In this document: positions 48,295-59,444 of the stretch, piece after piece
Position numbering within the stretch: the first letter of the stretch is position 1
Layout of the letters: each line of letters begins with the position of its first letter
NCBI GenBank assembly: GCA_964030475.1
Contig: CAXIPT010000005.1
Location: forward strand, 310,001 to 374,000
Origin: Tethya wilhelma
Taxonomy: Eukaryota > Porifera > Demospongiae > Tethyida > Tethyidae
DNA: 64,000 nt
Reading direction: 5' to 3'
Made by a program: the position numbers and the translations under genes
The notes under the pieces: model-generated
What the model was told of the DNA's origin: nothing
Seen by the model: the letters and a program-made list of their open reading frames with translations, nothing else
The model's database searches: none

Positions 48295-50985
48295 GCCAGG
48301 GAATGAGGCTAGAGGAGACACTTACTCTGACCATGAACTGAACCGATACAAATGAAGAGAGAGAGACAGTGAGCTGGATATCAGATCGACTCAAATTGTT
48401 CGGTGCTGCAAAAGGAGAAAAGTAAAAAAAAAAAAGTTAATGCATGTAAGTGTTGGAGTGAGAGTACAAATTGCTTGAATAAATGTGTTGACTCAGTGTA
48501 CATGTCTGAATACAAACATACTGTAGCTATGTAATCTGTGCATGTGTTTGTTAACAAAACACCACAAAACTTTTTCTTCAAAACAACATCAACCAAACAT
48601 CTCAAAGGAAAAACTTTTCGTTATCTTTTTTTGTTTCAATCCTCAACTCACCCCACATGTATGCACACCAGCTGGGTGTATATATGTGCATGACACTTAA
48701 GAAACCATTAATAGCATGTGCTAATTGGGCGAGCCGGAGCGAGCCCACCCTAGTGTGCTGAACGGCAATTTTGTCTGTTTGTCGTGTCGTTCGTTCTTCT
48801 AATTGTTCGCATGCCACATTACGTAGAATAAAAATTTAAACTTACGGTATGTTATGAGTGCCACCACGTGTTGCAATAATTTTGCATGCCTAAGGATTCG
48901 TTTCGAATTTCCATGAGGAGACGGCTACAAAAGTTTTTGCTTGCATTGAAATGGATAGTTCTCATGAAAGAAGGCTCCAACGTCGAAGAGAACTCTACAG
49001 GGAGCATATGGAGCGAGAAACGCCTGAGCAAAGAGAAGCCAGGTGAACGAGACGACGAGAGATTTTCAACAGTTGTTCAGAAGCAGGTATAGTTATGACC
49101 TAAGATTCTAAGAAGGTAGTTGACTCTGAGGTTGTCAGATTCAGTATAATATTAATAAACCCACAGAAAGAGAAAGAAGATCAAGAGAGACAGCCCCTCA
49201 GAGAGAACACAGGCTTGAGCGAGATAGGTCTCAGGCTAATGATAGAAGATCAGTTGAGAGACTGAGCCTCTGAGAGAGAACACAGGCTTGAGCGAGATAG
49301 GTCTCAGGCTAATGATAGAAGATTGAGAGAGACAGCCTCTGAGAGAGAACACAGACATGAGCAAGATAGGTCTCGGGCTTGTGCAAGGAGGTCTGACAGC
49401 ACCTGGTCCAGCTGCTGCATTATTTGGGCAACCAGCTGTCAAACCTGTCTGTGTCAGTTCAGCCCAATGGTTCTGTTGAGTGTAGGAGGTCACTGTTCCA
49501 TGGACAAGAAGGTTCCAAAGTTATACTCTTGTGCCAACAACATGGACCCTGGCTTTGTGCCTCCACAATTGCAGGTTAGCCTGCATGTAGCTAGCTTAGC
49601 TCAATATTATAAGTGTTGAATGATATGTGCATATATTCTTATTCAGGAATTAACTCAAGTGGAAGAAATGCTGGTGTCTGCTGTCATGCCGATCATGTCC
49701 GTCTACAGCTAGGCTACCTCAAGGCCAGTATGGTTACAGTGGACACGTCATTAACCTCCCACAAGATGTGTCGTCATTTGTCACCAGTCTCCCAAGATTA
49801 CCATCAGAAGTTGACATCCTGGTGGTTAGGAAAGAGAGAGACCAGGCACATAAAGACTTTCGTGTGCGTAGGACTGAGGCGTGTAGAGCAAGCTTTGACC
49901 TGGTTGCTTGAGAACAATGTCTACTACCGGGCCAGTGGAATCGGATTGAACACACAGGCCTTATCTAACCTACCAGAAGATGGTGACCTCTCTGACCTTG
50001 TATCTATCCAACCTCAAGAATCAGAGGTTACTCAAGCAGCACAGGCCTCACAGGAAGATCCTTATAATAATAATATTAATAATGAACACTCCATCAAGAG
50101 GAGCAAGAACGACAACACATACATACCTTATGAAGCCCACCTGCCTACGTATCCATAGCAATGCACAACTCTAATTCTCCATCACCAAGAACACGTGTAA
50201 CTTTACTACTACGCATGCATCTAACATCAACATTTGCGTATGCGCCAACATTAATTATCGTCACGATCGCTCCGGCTCGCCCTTCAATGCACGGTGCATT
50301 CCCCTAGTAGAGTAACAAGAGCATAATTGATCCTTTGTGTACAGTGCTGAGTGGTACAATACTCTATCACCAACCAGTACTACTGGTGTCTGGCCCAGGC
50401 AGATGCTCACTACATGCCCCAACAATAGATGGTAGTAACCACCAAGGTGACCACCAGGCTTACATGCCAGGACTGATGATTGTTGCATAGTCACCGAAAC
50501 TAGATACTCAGAATCACCTGATCCTATATTGGACTGATTTATACATTTGCTAATAAACAGGACGAAACCAGAGAAATTCCTTCGCAAATTCCTCAGACAA
50601 TATGTAGCGAACATGTTATACTGTTTAGAATCATTGTATCCACATTAGGTTATGTTCCTATTAATGCACAGCAACAAGAACAAGCATTTCAAGGGGGCAA
50701 TCGAGACACACCCCTGCAATAAAACTGAATATAGAAATGCTTGTCAGTGATACAGACCTTCACTGCTGATGTACTGTATGTTCATTTTTTCAGCTTCAAT
50801 ACTTTGCTGACTCTATACAAATCGTGGCTAACACATAAACTGAAAAGCAGCAGCCACGTGTTGTGTAGTATATATGGCTAGGTCAACTAACAAACATTAT
50901 AACAGTGTATTCAAGAACATATCTTGTGTTGTATTTGTCAACTGTAGGGCCTATTAAGCCTATTAAATGATGTAAATAAACGTGT

Positions 50986-51044
<59 letters not shown>

Positions 51045-51356
51045 CCTGTTGGAACTCTCAACATTCCACTTATCCCAGTCTCGCTGATCCCAAACCCATT
51101 CCGTGACCTCACGTTGAACTCGTACACACTACAGTCCCTCTCTCCTATCGGTTCACTGATCACAGCCATCGGATCTGAGACATTTTGGGTCACGCTCTGA
51201 CTTGTGTCTTGTTTGGTTGTCACAACAACGTAGCTGATGATTTCTCCAGAAATTGCAAAAGGTTCGTCCCAATCTAGAATGATATTCAACCCTTGTGTGG
51301 TCATACCAAGGTTGGTTGGAGGATTGGGGGAGCCTAGTGTGTGTGAGAGAGAGAGT

Positions 51357-51407
<51 letters not shown>

Positions 51408-52596
51408 AAACAGTGGTACATGTATGCAGCTGTGAATTTGCTAATTTGTCAACAAATTAACAAACTGATATCAAAACTCATCTCATTTGAAGTGAGTGTG
51501 AACACAAATACACACAGCACTCTTGTATAGATTCTCAATCAATCTACAGTGCTTCATGTGCAGGTCACATGGATGTAGCTACACAACAACTGTGATAATC
51601 CACCCTAACTCCACACCACAGTTCCACACCAAAGCTGACATCAGCTGGTGCCACAGCCTTTAATGGGGGCACAGCATCCACCAACAGAACTCTACCAAAA
51701 ATGACTTCACTCCCTTCCAACCACAACATGACTGTGCAAAATCTCTCTCTGTTTAGAAGAAGGTTCTATTCCATTTCCTCTCTTACTCAACTATCACATT
51801 GAAGCTGCAATAACCAATCCAAGAATTCTGAATGCTATAATATCCTGGCTACATGTCAACTGTGCCTGAAATAATAATTGATACAGCTCCTACAACAGTA
51901 ACTGTTACCTATAGCTTCTGTCTACTGTTTCTAGGTGAGAAGCTTATCTCTACAACAGCCACTAAACAGCTGGTTGAATTCATGCATGAAGGAAGAAGCA
52001 CTCGAAAAATTTTAATGGCTATGTTCTTGTTTGCTCATGCAAGCTCAAGGTATTTGGGTAGTGCTGGTGGTACAGCTAGAAAACTAAGGGAACATTTTTG
52101 ATTCTTGTAAGCTCCTAGCTATTCCCAAGACAGTGAAGATCAGATGACTAAACAAATGGTGCTCCTTTTGTGTCACACCATAGTAAACACTCTACTACTG
52201 CTTAACAATGGCACACATTTATCTCATGTGACACTTGCTCGGCCCCATGAGCTGCAGGGCTGTGTGTACACGTACCATAGAGGAGGACATAAACCAGTTC
52301 ACTTTCAGCAAGAATAGATTGTCCACTGAATAAATTGCACTGTATGGACAATGTTTGGTTGAAGAGTAACTGTCCAATCATAGACATCTCAGAAGAACCT
52401 CGCTGGCGAAATGGAATTGTAAAGTCCTCAGGTGGACCAAGGAGATCACGACTAGCCTGATCTGTAATTTGGAGACCGTTGATAGACCAGATCAAGTCTC
52501 CATTAGCACCCTCACAGGTGAAAGATATGTTGGAGTTGAGGGGGGCTGTTGTATTGACAGGGGGTAGTGTGATTTGTCCTGAGAGATGGAGGGGGG

Positions 52597-52631
<35 letters not shown>

Positions 52632-53008
52632 TTGTGAGGGTGAGTCAGCTTGGGAAATTATAGCACATCAACATAGGGCAAGCAACACACAAGGTCTAGA
52701 TATAATTGTTTAGCAAAACAATGGGAGCTAGCTTCCCCAAAAAAACAAATTATCATGGGAGTCAGTGAGCAGAAAAACATTATCAAGAGATTAAGCCTAG
52801 TCTACATTTATATCTCTGCGAGTACTTGTTGCATGTACATAGGCGCTCAAGCTCTCCACAATGAGCGAAGCGAGCTTGGCCACACGTTTCTACAACCGTT
52901 GAACAAGCATGAAGGAGTACACAAAAAAAATTGTTTGACTACTTTACCTGTTGCAAAGTTGAGCCACAGTTGCAGGCAGCTCAATAACAGTAGCATCGTC
53001 CTTTGCAT
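45009..53008 (-). CDS. Gene H: Ig-FN3-FN3-Cys-module-stalk-membrane receptor (tail missing)
   Basis: Eight minus-strand exons: 52948-53008, 52276-52578, 51046-51333, 48326-48405, 47749-47992, 46673-46984, 45420-45554 and 45009-45128. They encode a signal peptide (MQRTMLLLLSCLQLWLNFAT), Ig (ISFTCEGANGDLIWSING), FN3-1 (starts SPNPPTNLGM), FN3-2 in two exons, the Cys module (TCTFAVGSDARGCEVSFYDS), a Ser/Thr-rich stalk and a membrane span (LYIVIGVAASIILVFLLLII) followed by LNRRRRIRHK. Exons 2, 3, 4 and 6 have exactly the lengths of the gene J exons. The tail is absent because of the N at 44871. The intron at 48406-51045 contains a Helitron-type insertion. Confidence 0.87.
48235..48291. repeat. 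(GA)n microsatellite
   Basis: Lies just downstream of exon 4 of gene H in the minus sense. No gene. Confidence 0.9.
48727..50282 (+). mobile_element. Helitron/Helentron-type element, N-terminal gene fragment
   Basis: Ends are GGGCGAGCCGGAGCGAGCCC and the inverse GCTCCGGCTCGCCC, with T on both flanks. On the plus strand a broken gene starts at 48951 (MDSSHERRLQRRRELYREHM), continues as Arg/Glu-rich repeats, then KVPKLYSCANNMDPGFVPPQ, an intron at 49575-49646, and ELTQVEEMLVSAVMPIMSVY, GQYGYSGHVINLPQDV, LPRLPSEVDILVVRKE. This is the conserved N-terminal block (DUF6570-like) of Helitron Rep/helicase proteins. A frameshift follows FRVR, and the fragment continues as ALTWLLENNVYYRASGIGLN to a stop at 50158. 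The Rep and helicase domains are absent. It sits in an intron of gene H. Confidence 0.75.
50983..51040. repeat. (CA)n beside the exon 3 donor of gene H
   Basis: CA repeat immediately following the 5' splice site (minus sense). A (GA)n at 51346-51404 lies on the acceptor side, so the FN3-1 exon is bracketed by two microsatellites. Confidence 0.9.
51405..52275. other. Intron of gene H, nothing recognised
   Basis: AT-rich sequence. An open frame at 51853-52101 has no recognisable motif and no splice-compatible context. Confidence 0.5.
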
Positions 53009-53282
53009 TTTGGTAGTTTTTCGTAGTAAGCACTCTTTTTTGTGTCTTCTTGGAGGTTTCTGGATACAAATTGTCCACGTTCTTGGGCGAGGTCTAAAGT
53101 GCGTCCCTAGAGTGTGACATGTGTATACAGCTGATTGCGGAAGTGTATACGTTTGACTACTTCCGGTCTTTCCTAAATGATGAACAGGAGTTTCCTCTCG
53201 TCTCAGCTAATCTTTGCCTGCATGGTGTTTCCATGCCAGTCAGGTTTTGATCGTTAGCAGTGTTCCTTGGGAAATGTCTATA

Positions 53283-53420
53283 TATTATTATTATTATTAT
53301 TATTATATTACTTCAATTTTACACACCACGAATAGGTGCAAGAGGGGAGGGGGTGAAACAATACACAAACAAAACATAACTACATAAGTACAGGTAAATT
53401 ACAAATTAAGTCTCAAAATT
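53283..53420 (-). mobile_element. Solo 3' end of a LINE
   Basis: A (TTA)n tract followed by ACACACCACGAATAGGTGCA matches the 3' end of the LINE at 14628-14680 (ACACACCAATAATAGGTGCA). No RT remains here. Confidence 0.65.
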
Positions 53421-53550
53421 GGTACTCCATAGTCTCAGATTCACCAGGAACTCTTACGTCAGCCTTGCTGATACTGTACAAGTAACTACCATAATATGAT
53501 ATACACACAAACTCAAATTTGATTAGTTATAAAATGAGAACAAACAAGTT

Positions 53551-53818
53551 AAAAAAACATCGGAAATATAATGAGACATAGGAATAGCCAAATCGTAAAA
53601 AGAAAGCAAAACAATTAAGATGGAATGGCTGTCTGAGTGTGTAAAGAATTATTCCCATGGATAACATGAGGGACTTGACATCCATGGAAAGAGAGTACTA
53701 CATGCAGCCCACACAGGAAGAATTCTGCACACACTCAGACCGCCATTCCATCTTGTTTGCCTTCTTTTACGATTTGGCTATTCCTATGTCTCATTACATT
53801 TCCAATGTTTTTTTTTAC
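53551..53818. mobile_element. Foldback MITE related to 23876-24075
   Basis: The arms share CATAGGAATAGCCAAATCGT and AAGATGGAATGGC with their inverses, and extend outwards to an A-rich/T-rich pair. Confidence 0.8.
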
Positions 53819-53984
53819 TTGTCACTATAGCTATGATGTCATTATATATATAAATATATAATTATTACATGTCAAAAATTAAATTTTATTTTAGTATAGG
53901 TATCAAACGTCCCCATTTTGAGTGAAAATGATCAGTGATGGAATTGTTGTGATATCTGTGTTTGTGATAGTCATACAGTATTGT

Positions 53985-54353
53985 CTTATTTTATGTCTAA
54001 TTCAATATTATTATCATAAATGTGTTCTTCAGTAGTTGAAAATTTTGGTAAAGTTTGCTAGTTATCTTGCACACCACAAGAAGCTTGGTTAGTAGAATTA
54101 TTGACCGACTCATCAGAATCTCGCACACCACAAACTTCGTTATTAGAGTTTAAAATCTTTGGATCTATTATTAAGAGTAGGGAAATCTTCAAATGTGGAT
54201 AAAAAATCAATAATATAGTTATAATTATACCTTTACGATGTCGAATGATGCAAACACCCAGTACAATGACTCCCAGTACTAGTATCAAAACCAGTAGGGT
54301 GAACAAAATAGAAAGAGATGCCACAATAATAGCAGTGTTGTCACAGCTAGCAA
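53985..54353 (-). pseudogene. Gene D-like membrane and tail fragment
   Basis: The minus-strand membrane exon 54231-54353 (NTAIIVASLSILFTLLVLIL, then IIRHRK) matches the D-type module. The tail from 54156 is out of frame with the expected junction, carries two degraded repeat units (NNEVCGV and NSTNQASCGVQDN) and then TAG where gene D has GAG. EEHIYDNNIEL remains beyond the stop. No upstream exons of this copy were found. Confidence 0.7.
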
Positions 54354-55108
54354 CTATATTTAATTAATAGTAGAACAAATTAAAATGTGTACATGTGCAC
54401 GGCATAACATTATATAAGAAAGTCAGGTTGGTATCAGTAGATTGAAATTAAGCAAACTGATCGAGTGCATGTAGGCCAAGAGTTAAATTAATTGTGTAGC
54501 TGCAACGAAAATGGCTTGATTTGGTATGATTGCTTGTAAACAAGTAACAAACTGATATCAAAACTTATCTCATTGAACTAAGTGTGAATGTACTATAACA
54601 CACGCATTTGGATGTACAGTACCTGCAGTCGTTCATGTATATAGATTAACTCACAAAAAAAGCATTTTTTAGCAAGAGTGATGATCCTCAATATGGGCCA
54701 TATACATAACAATACATATGTTGTCATGGCAACCATTTGGTGCAGAGATATGGCTTCTAATATAGAGCACTAATGAAAAATTGGTTAGGTAAGAAAATGG
54801 CCAACCATTTTCGGCTAAGGTCTGAAACTCTACCCAAGCTCTTAGTCCATCTTTATAGCTGAACTTTGGATGGCTAGAAGCATACACATCACTTTAAGTG
54901 AAGCATTAGCAGCTAAGATCTGAAACTTGCATGACAAGTTTGTCATAAAATGGACTAGCTTTGAGTACCATATCACCTTTTCTGAAACCGTATAGTACCA
55001 GTGATATTCAAGTACAAACTATACTGAGAATTCCATAAAAACGTCAAATCTGGTGATAACAAAAAACCCCTTAATATTCAGATTTAAATGAAGTTGTTGC
55101 ATTCTACT
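54354..55108. other. Intergenic, nothing recognised
   Basis: AT-rich, without convincing genes or repeats. Confidence 0.5.
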
Positions 55109-55239
55109 CTATAGCTGCATACATTGTAGTGGACCACCTCTGGTTGTCATGGTGATCTCCGTGGTAACACCATCAGTGGGACTGGTACCTTCAGCACTCA
55201 TAGAGGTAGTAGCACCATTATCAGGAGGAGGTGAGGCTG

Positions 55240-55320
<81 letters not shown>

Positions 55321-56121
55321 TGTGTGTGTGTGTGTGTGTNTGTATTTCAATGGTGATTAAAAGTTTTGGGGTTTTCCACCATGGCAAAAGGTTTTAAATT
55401 TTTCATACTATTTACTGTGTTGCTATAAGCAGTGCATTTACCAAATGAAATATATCCATGCAGGGAATTATTGAAACCCACTCTATTTGATGCACCCAAC
55501 TAGCTCAAATGCTTTTGTTCATTCACCCCACACTCAAACACACACTAGAAGAAGCTGCCTCTTCTCTTTCCAACTAAGGAGGAAGGACCAACACAGACTT
55601 GCCTATACCATCAACTTACAAGTGGTTAAAGACTCATATCATGTGTGTGTGTGTGTGCGTGTTCCCACTTACACACATAAAAAAAAAATTATATAATTTA
55701 CAGTGACGATTAAGTAGTGTCTTATCAATACACTGACAAATCAACCTTGCAATCTCTTTTGGGAAGAAACAGACAACTGGATAGTTTTAAAGGAATTTGA
55801 ATTGATCCACAGCTAGTCAAGAATCAATAAACTCACAAATCGGGATCACAGCATTAATCTCATTAGCCAGTCCACTTCCAGCTGCATTAGAGGCAGAAAC
55901 AGAGAAGTTATGCACTTGGTGATCTCTTTGATCCACATCCATGAAAGAAAATGATAGATCTGAAGTGGTGGTGGTGATATTGATCCTTGCCCCTATAATT
56001 TTCACGGTATAATTAGTCTCAACACCTTCAGGGATATTGGTGGGTCTGCTCCACGTGAAGAAGATTTGTGAGAGCTGGTTGGGGTTGGCAAAGATTTTAA
56101 GATTAGCAGGAGGATTGGGTT

Positions 56122-56167
<46 letters not shown>

Positions 56168-56914
56168 TCCTGCACAATATGTATTCTTGCTTGTAGAACA
56201 TTCACATAGTTTTGACATGCATGTAGCTGATAATTATACACACACACACACACAATCCAGGTACAGTGACCCTCAAACCTACCATAAATGATCACTCTGA
56301 ATGTACTTCCCTTAGTCACGATCGGAGGTCGAACAGGTAAGAAAGAATTGCACTGCACAGGTATAACACTGACACTAAGGCTAAAATAATATTCCTGAGC
56401 ATCCGCTGTGATCACAACAGTAGAATTGCCAGCTGTAGCTCCTTCTTCTATCAATATACCAATGTCTCTAAAGTCTTCTATGGTACTAGCACTGAGAAGC
56501 TGTGTGCCCTGGATCTCCCAGAGGACTTCTCTTGGTGAGACCACTGTACATGTGTAGGTGATGTTGGCATCTGAAGTGATAGGGACTGGAATATTGCTGG
56601 ATGGGGTCACTGTGATTTGGGAAGCTGAGGGAAATAGCAAAGATTTATACATATAAATTTATCTCATGCCGAAATAAATCGTTATATATACAAAGTACTA
56701 AATCATTCACAGTGTTAGCTATGTAGCTGTTTGTTTTCTTATATGGCTCAAGTATTCACCTGACACATGGACAATACAATCATAAAAACCCACACAAGTT
56801 ATTACTGATTTTCACTCAAAGGTAAAATGTTTTTGACACATATATACCTGAAAAATTTAGACAGCTCCCAAGGAGCACTGCTAACAACGCTAAAGAAACA
56901 GTAGGTGTCCGCAT
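55109..56914 (-). pseudogene. Gene G: truncated subfamily II receptor
   Basis: Minus-strand exons: signal peptide 56848-56914 (MRTPTVSLALLAVLLGSCLN), Ig 56283-56624 (ITYTCTVVSPREVLWEIQG, PVQCNSF), FN3-1 55837-56124 (EPNPPANLKIFANPNQLSQI) and a stalk exon from 55236 (SPPPDNGATTSMSAEGTSPT) that runs to a stop at 55109. FN3-2, the Cys module and the membrane exon are missing. Intron sequence at 55530-55670 matches gene H intron pieces from around 47100-47200 and 47710, which shows that the exons between were deleted. An N at 55340 lies in the adjoining repeat, so part of the loss could be assembly. Confidence 0.65.
55242..55340. repeat. (GA)n then (TG)n with an N
   Basis: Directly upstream (minus sense) of the gene G stalk exon; same position as in H and I. 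Confidence 0.9.
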
Positions 56915-57678
56915 CTTCTTGACTGAGTTGACAAGTAAAAAACCAGCTAATTTTGAAATGGGTTGGGTAAAGTTTGTAATAAGGAGGAAACTCCTGCTAA
57001 TCTTTTAGGAAGGACCTTACACTGAAACCTAGTTTAGAAAATAGTAGCTATAAAACTTGATGAATGTGACAGCCACGCTGAAGTTCACTGATACAACTTG
57101 AAACAACACACAACTTGGGATGTATTTTGACTGAAAGACTATGTGTACTATACTGCACTCTGAACCGTGCAGTACATGTAATGTAATTATTAAGCTGTGC
57201 ATTATGACATCATATTAATTAACTGGTACATTTAAGCTATGGTTTTTGTGTAACTGTGCAGTCTGTGAGTGTTATTCAAAACTACATTAACTTATTGTTG
57301 ACTGGTAGAGCACTAGCATATGCCTATACTGATGGTGAGGACAGAACACAACTAAGCTACAAAAATGCATCAACTTGCATCAATTCAGTTACTATATAAC
57401 CTATAAAGCAGCAAAGCCCACTGAGCCAAGATCTGAGCTGCATCATCATGCCCCACTGCACAGTCCAAGTTCTACTGTTTTTCTAGATGATAATCTTCGT
57501 CGGCAGCGTCAGATGTGTATAAAGACAGTACGCTTGCATATACAGCTGTTGATTCTAGAGCTATAATAATAATTGTGTCATGCATTTGAGTCTAAGCTAG
57601 CTAGTGTATATGTAGGTCACATATCATGCAACTCATGGATCATGTGATGTGTCTACCTCTTGTGTTTTCTTTCTATAG
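56915..57678. other. Divergent region between G and the next plus-strand gene
   Basis: No strong motif. A plus-strand open stretch at 57402-57530 (EPRSELHHHAPLHSPSSTVF, LDDNLRRQRQM) has codon-like quality and may be an upstream exon of the following gene, but I could not find splice sites that join it in frame. Confidence 0.35.
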
Positions 57679-58781
57679 CCACAGTATGATGCCATCGATA
57701 TCAGAACTGCTGCAGCACAGCTCCCTGAAGACTTACCACCAGAGGTAAGTATTTTTTTTTGTAAGAATATATGCATTGTTGGTGTGCATTAATAAGAATT
57801 TCTTCCATGCATTTATATATGCATGTGCTATGCTTTCCCCATTGTACACTGTATACTGTATAAATAAAGATCCTTCGCTCAGGCTCGCCCAACGATGTTC
57901 CCATCTAACTAATAATTGTTAATGTAACTTGAAAATGTCAATTCAACATTGTGCAGTCAATACAGTGCCACTTTTGATGTATGTATGTAATTTGATAGAT
58001 CAATAGCTTAATTTCTTTTTGATAATTATATGCATCAGTTTAAACTTATCCTTGCTCAATCGTGCTCTGATATCTCACATCATAGGAGGAGTCCACCCTA
58101 TTCCTCCACTCCATGACCACCCCCCAGTCCATGGCAGCACCCATGAATGCCATCACCCTTGCCATCAAACCAGGGGAGAAGAGAGTGCGTCTTCATCTCA
58201 ATAGAGCTCTCATACGACAAGTCCTGGAGCAGAACGACCAGTTGAAGAGTCTTGATCAACGTAGAATGAGGTCTGGAGTGAAGGCCTTTACGAGCAGCGC
58301 AAGGACTAGCAAAAAACCCTCTAGTTTGCAGAAGCAGGTCAGTTTTAATTTCGATACTGAATTCTCATACCTACCAGGTTACATCTCTGCATGAGAACTT
58401 CTGTTGAGTATTAGTATCACAGAGAATAGGAAATGTGGTGTGTATAAAGAGCCTCTTTAGCTGTTACTGAGCAGGCACTAGCTATAAGGGTGCTTCCCGA
58501 ACCAGGTTCTGAATTGACATAGCTGTAGATATACAGTGATACCCCTGTATATATAGGGATTGTATGTTTCTAAAGAAAATACACCACATGACTTTCATGT
58601 GATCCATTTCTTTCTGTACACCCACACACCCACACCCACACCCACCCCTCTCTAGGACTCTCGTCTCATGAGTCTCCCTCTCACCTCTTGTATCGTGATG
58701 CCCCAGGAAGACGAGGGAACGGACAAAGGCCAGCTGGGGACAATCCAGGAAACAGAGGGTGAAGACGTTAGAATGCTCTAA
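57679..58781 (+). CDS. 3' exons of an unrecognised gene
   Basis: Three phase-0 exons: 57679-57744 (PQYDAIDIRTAAAQLPEDLP), 58086-58337 (STLFLHSMTTPQSMAAPMNA, then a basic stretch GEKRVRLHLNRALIRQVLEQ and RRMRSGVKAFTSSARTSKKP) and 58656-58781 (DSRLMSLPLTSCIVMPQEDE, an acidic end and a stop). Splice sites are canonical. The pattern of tyrosine, basic and acidic segments could be a cytoplasmic tail, but there is no membrane span or known domain. The 5' exons were not identified; they must lie between 56.9 and 57.7 kb or be missing. Confidence 0.6.
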
Positions 58782-59444
58782 TCATGTGACTATCATGTGA
58801 CTGTGACTGTATATATAGCTCTTTAGGAATCAAAGATTGTTTGGATATAATGCATGTTGCTGCTATTTTGACCTTCTATACTAGTGTGTGTGTGTTGAGT
58901 TTGTTGTTGACTGGCTGTGTGAGATGTGAATGTAAAATGAATATCAAAAGTTGCTTCAAATTGAATTTCTCTTTTCTCCTTCCTTTAGCTCGCTAAGCTG
59001 CAAGATGACCTAGTTGTTTGCACACACTCAACAGCTGATCGCAAAGGATTGTTATTAGTGAATTTTTTTATGTTGATATGTATGTATGTAGCCACATAAT
59101 TATTTGCTTGAGTCCACTCACTCAATTTTTATTCTTGCATATTATGTTAGTTATATCTGTTGATATCTTGCATGTTTTACTAGTCAATGTGATGTGATAT
59201 TTATGTAAATTATGATCATTAATAAGCAGCAATTAATCAATCTTGCGTGGGTGTAAACCGCAGAAAAAGGTGGAGCTCGATATCCCACGCGTGCATGGTT
59301 GATTCTCGACTTTGACCTTAGGTTTTAATTAATCAGGTCTTCACTCTTACTAGAAGTTACCTCAGGAAGTTATAGACTATAGTATAAAGGTGACTGATCC
59401 AGTGCATGTGTGCTCAAACTTAAAGAAGTATTGAAAAACCAAGC
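58782..59444. other. Intergenic upstream of gene J
   Basis: No gene was recognised. A short 3' UTR of the preceding gene probably lies at the start. Confidence 0.5.
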
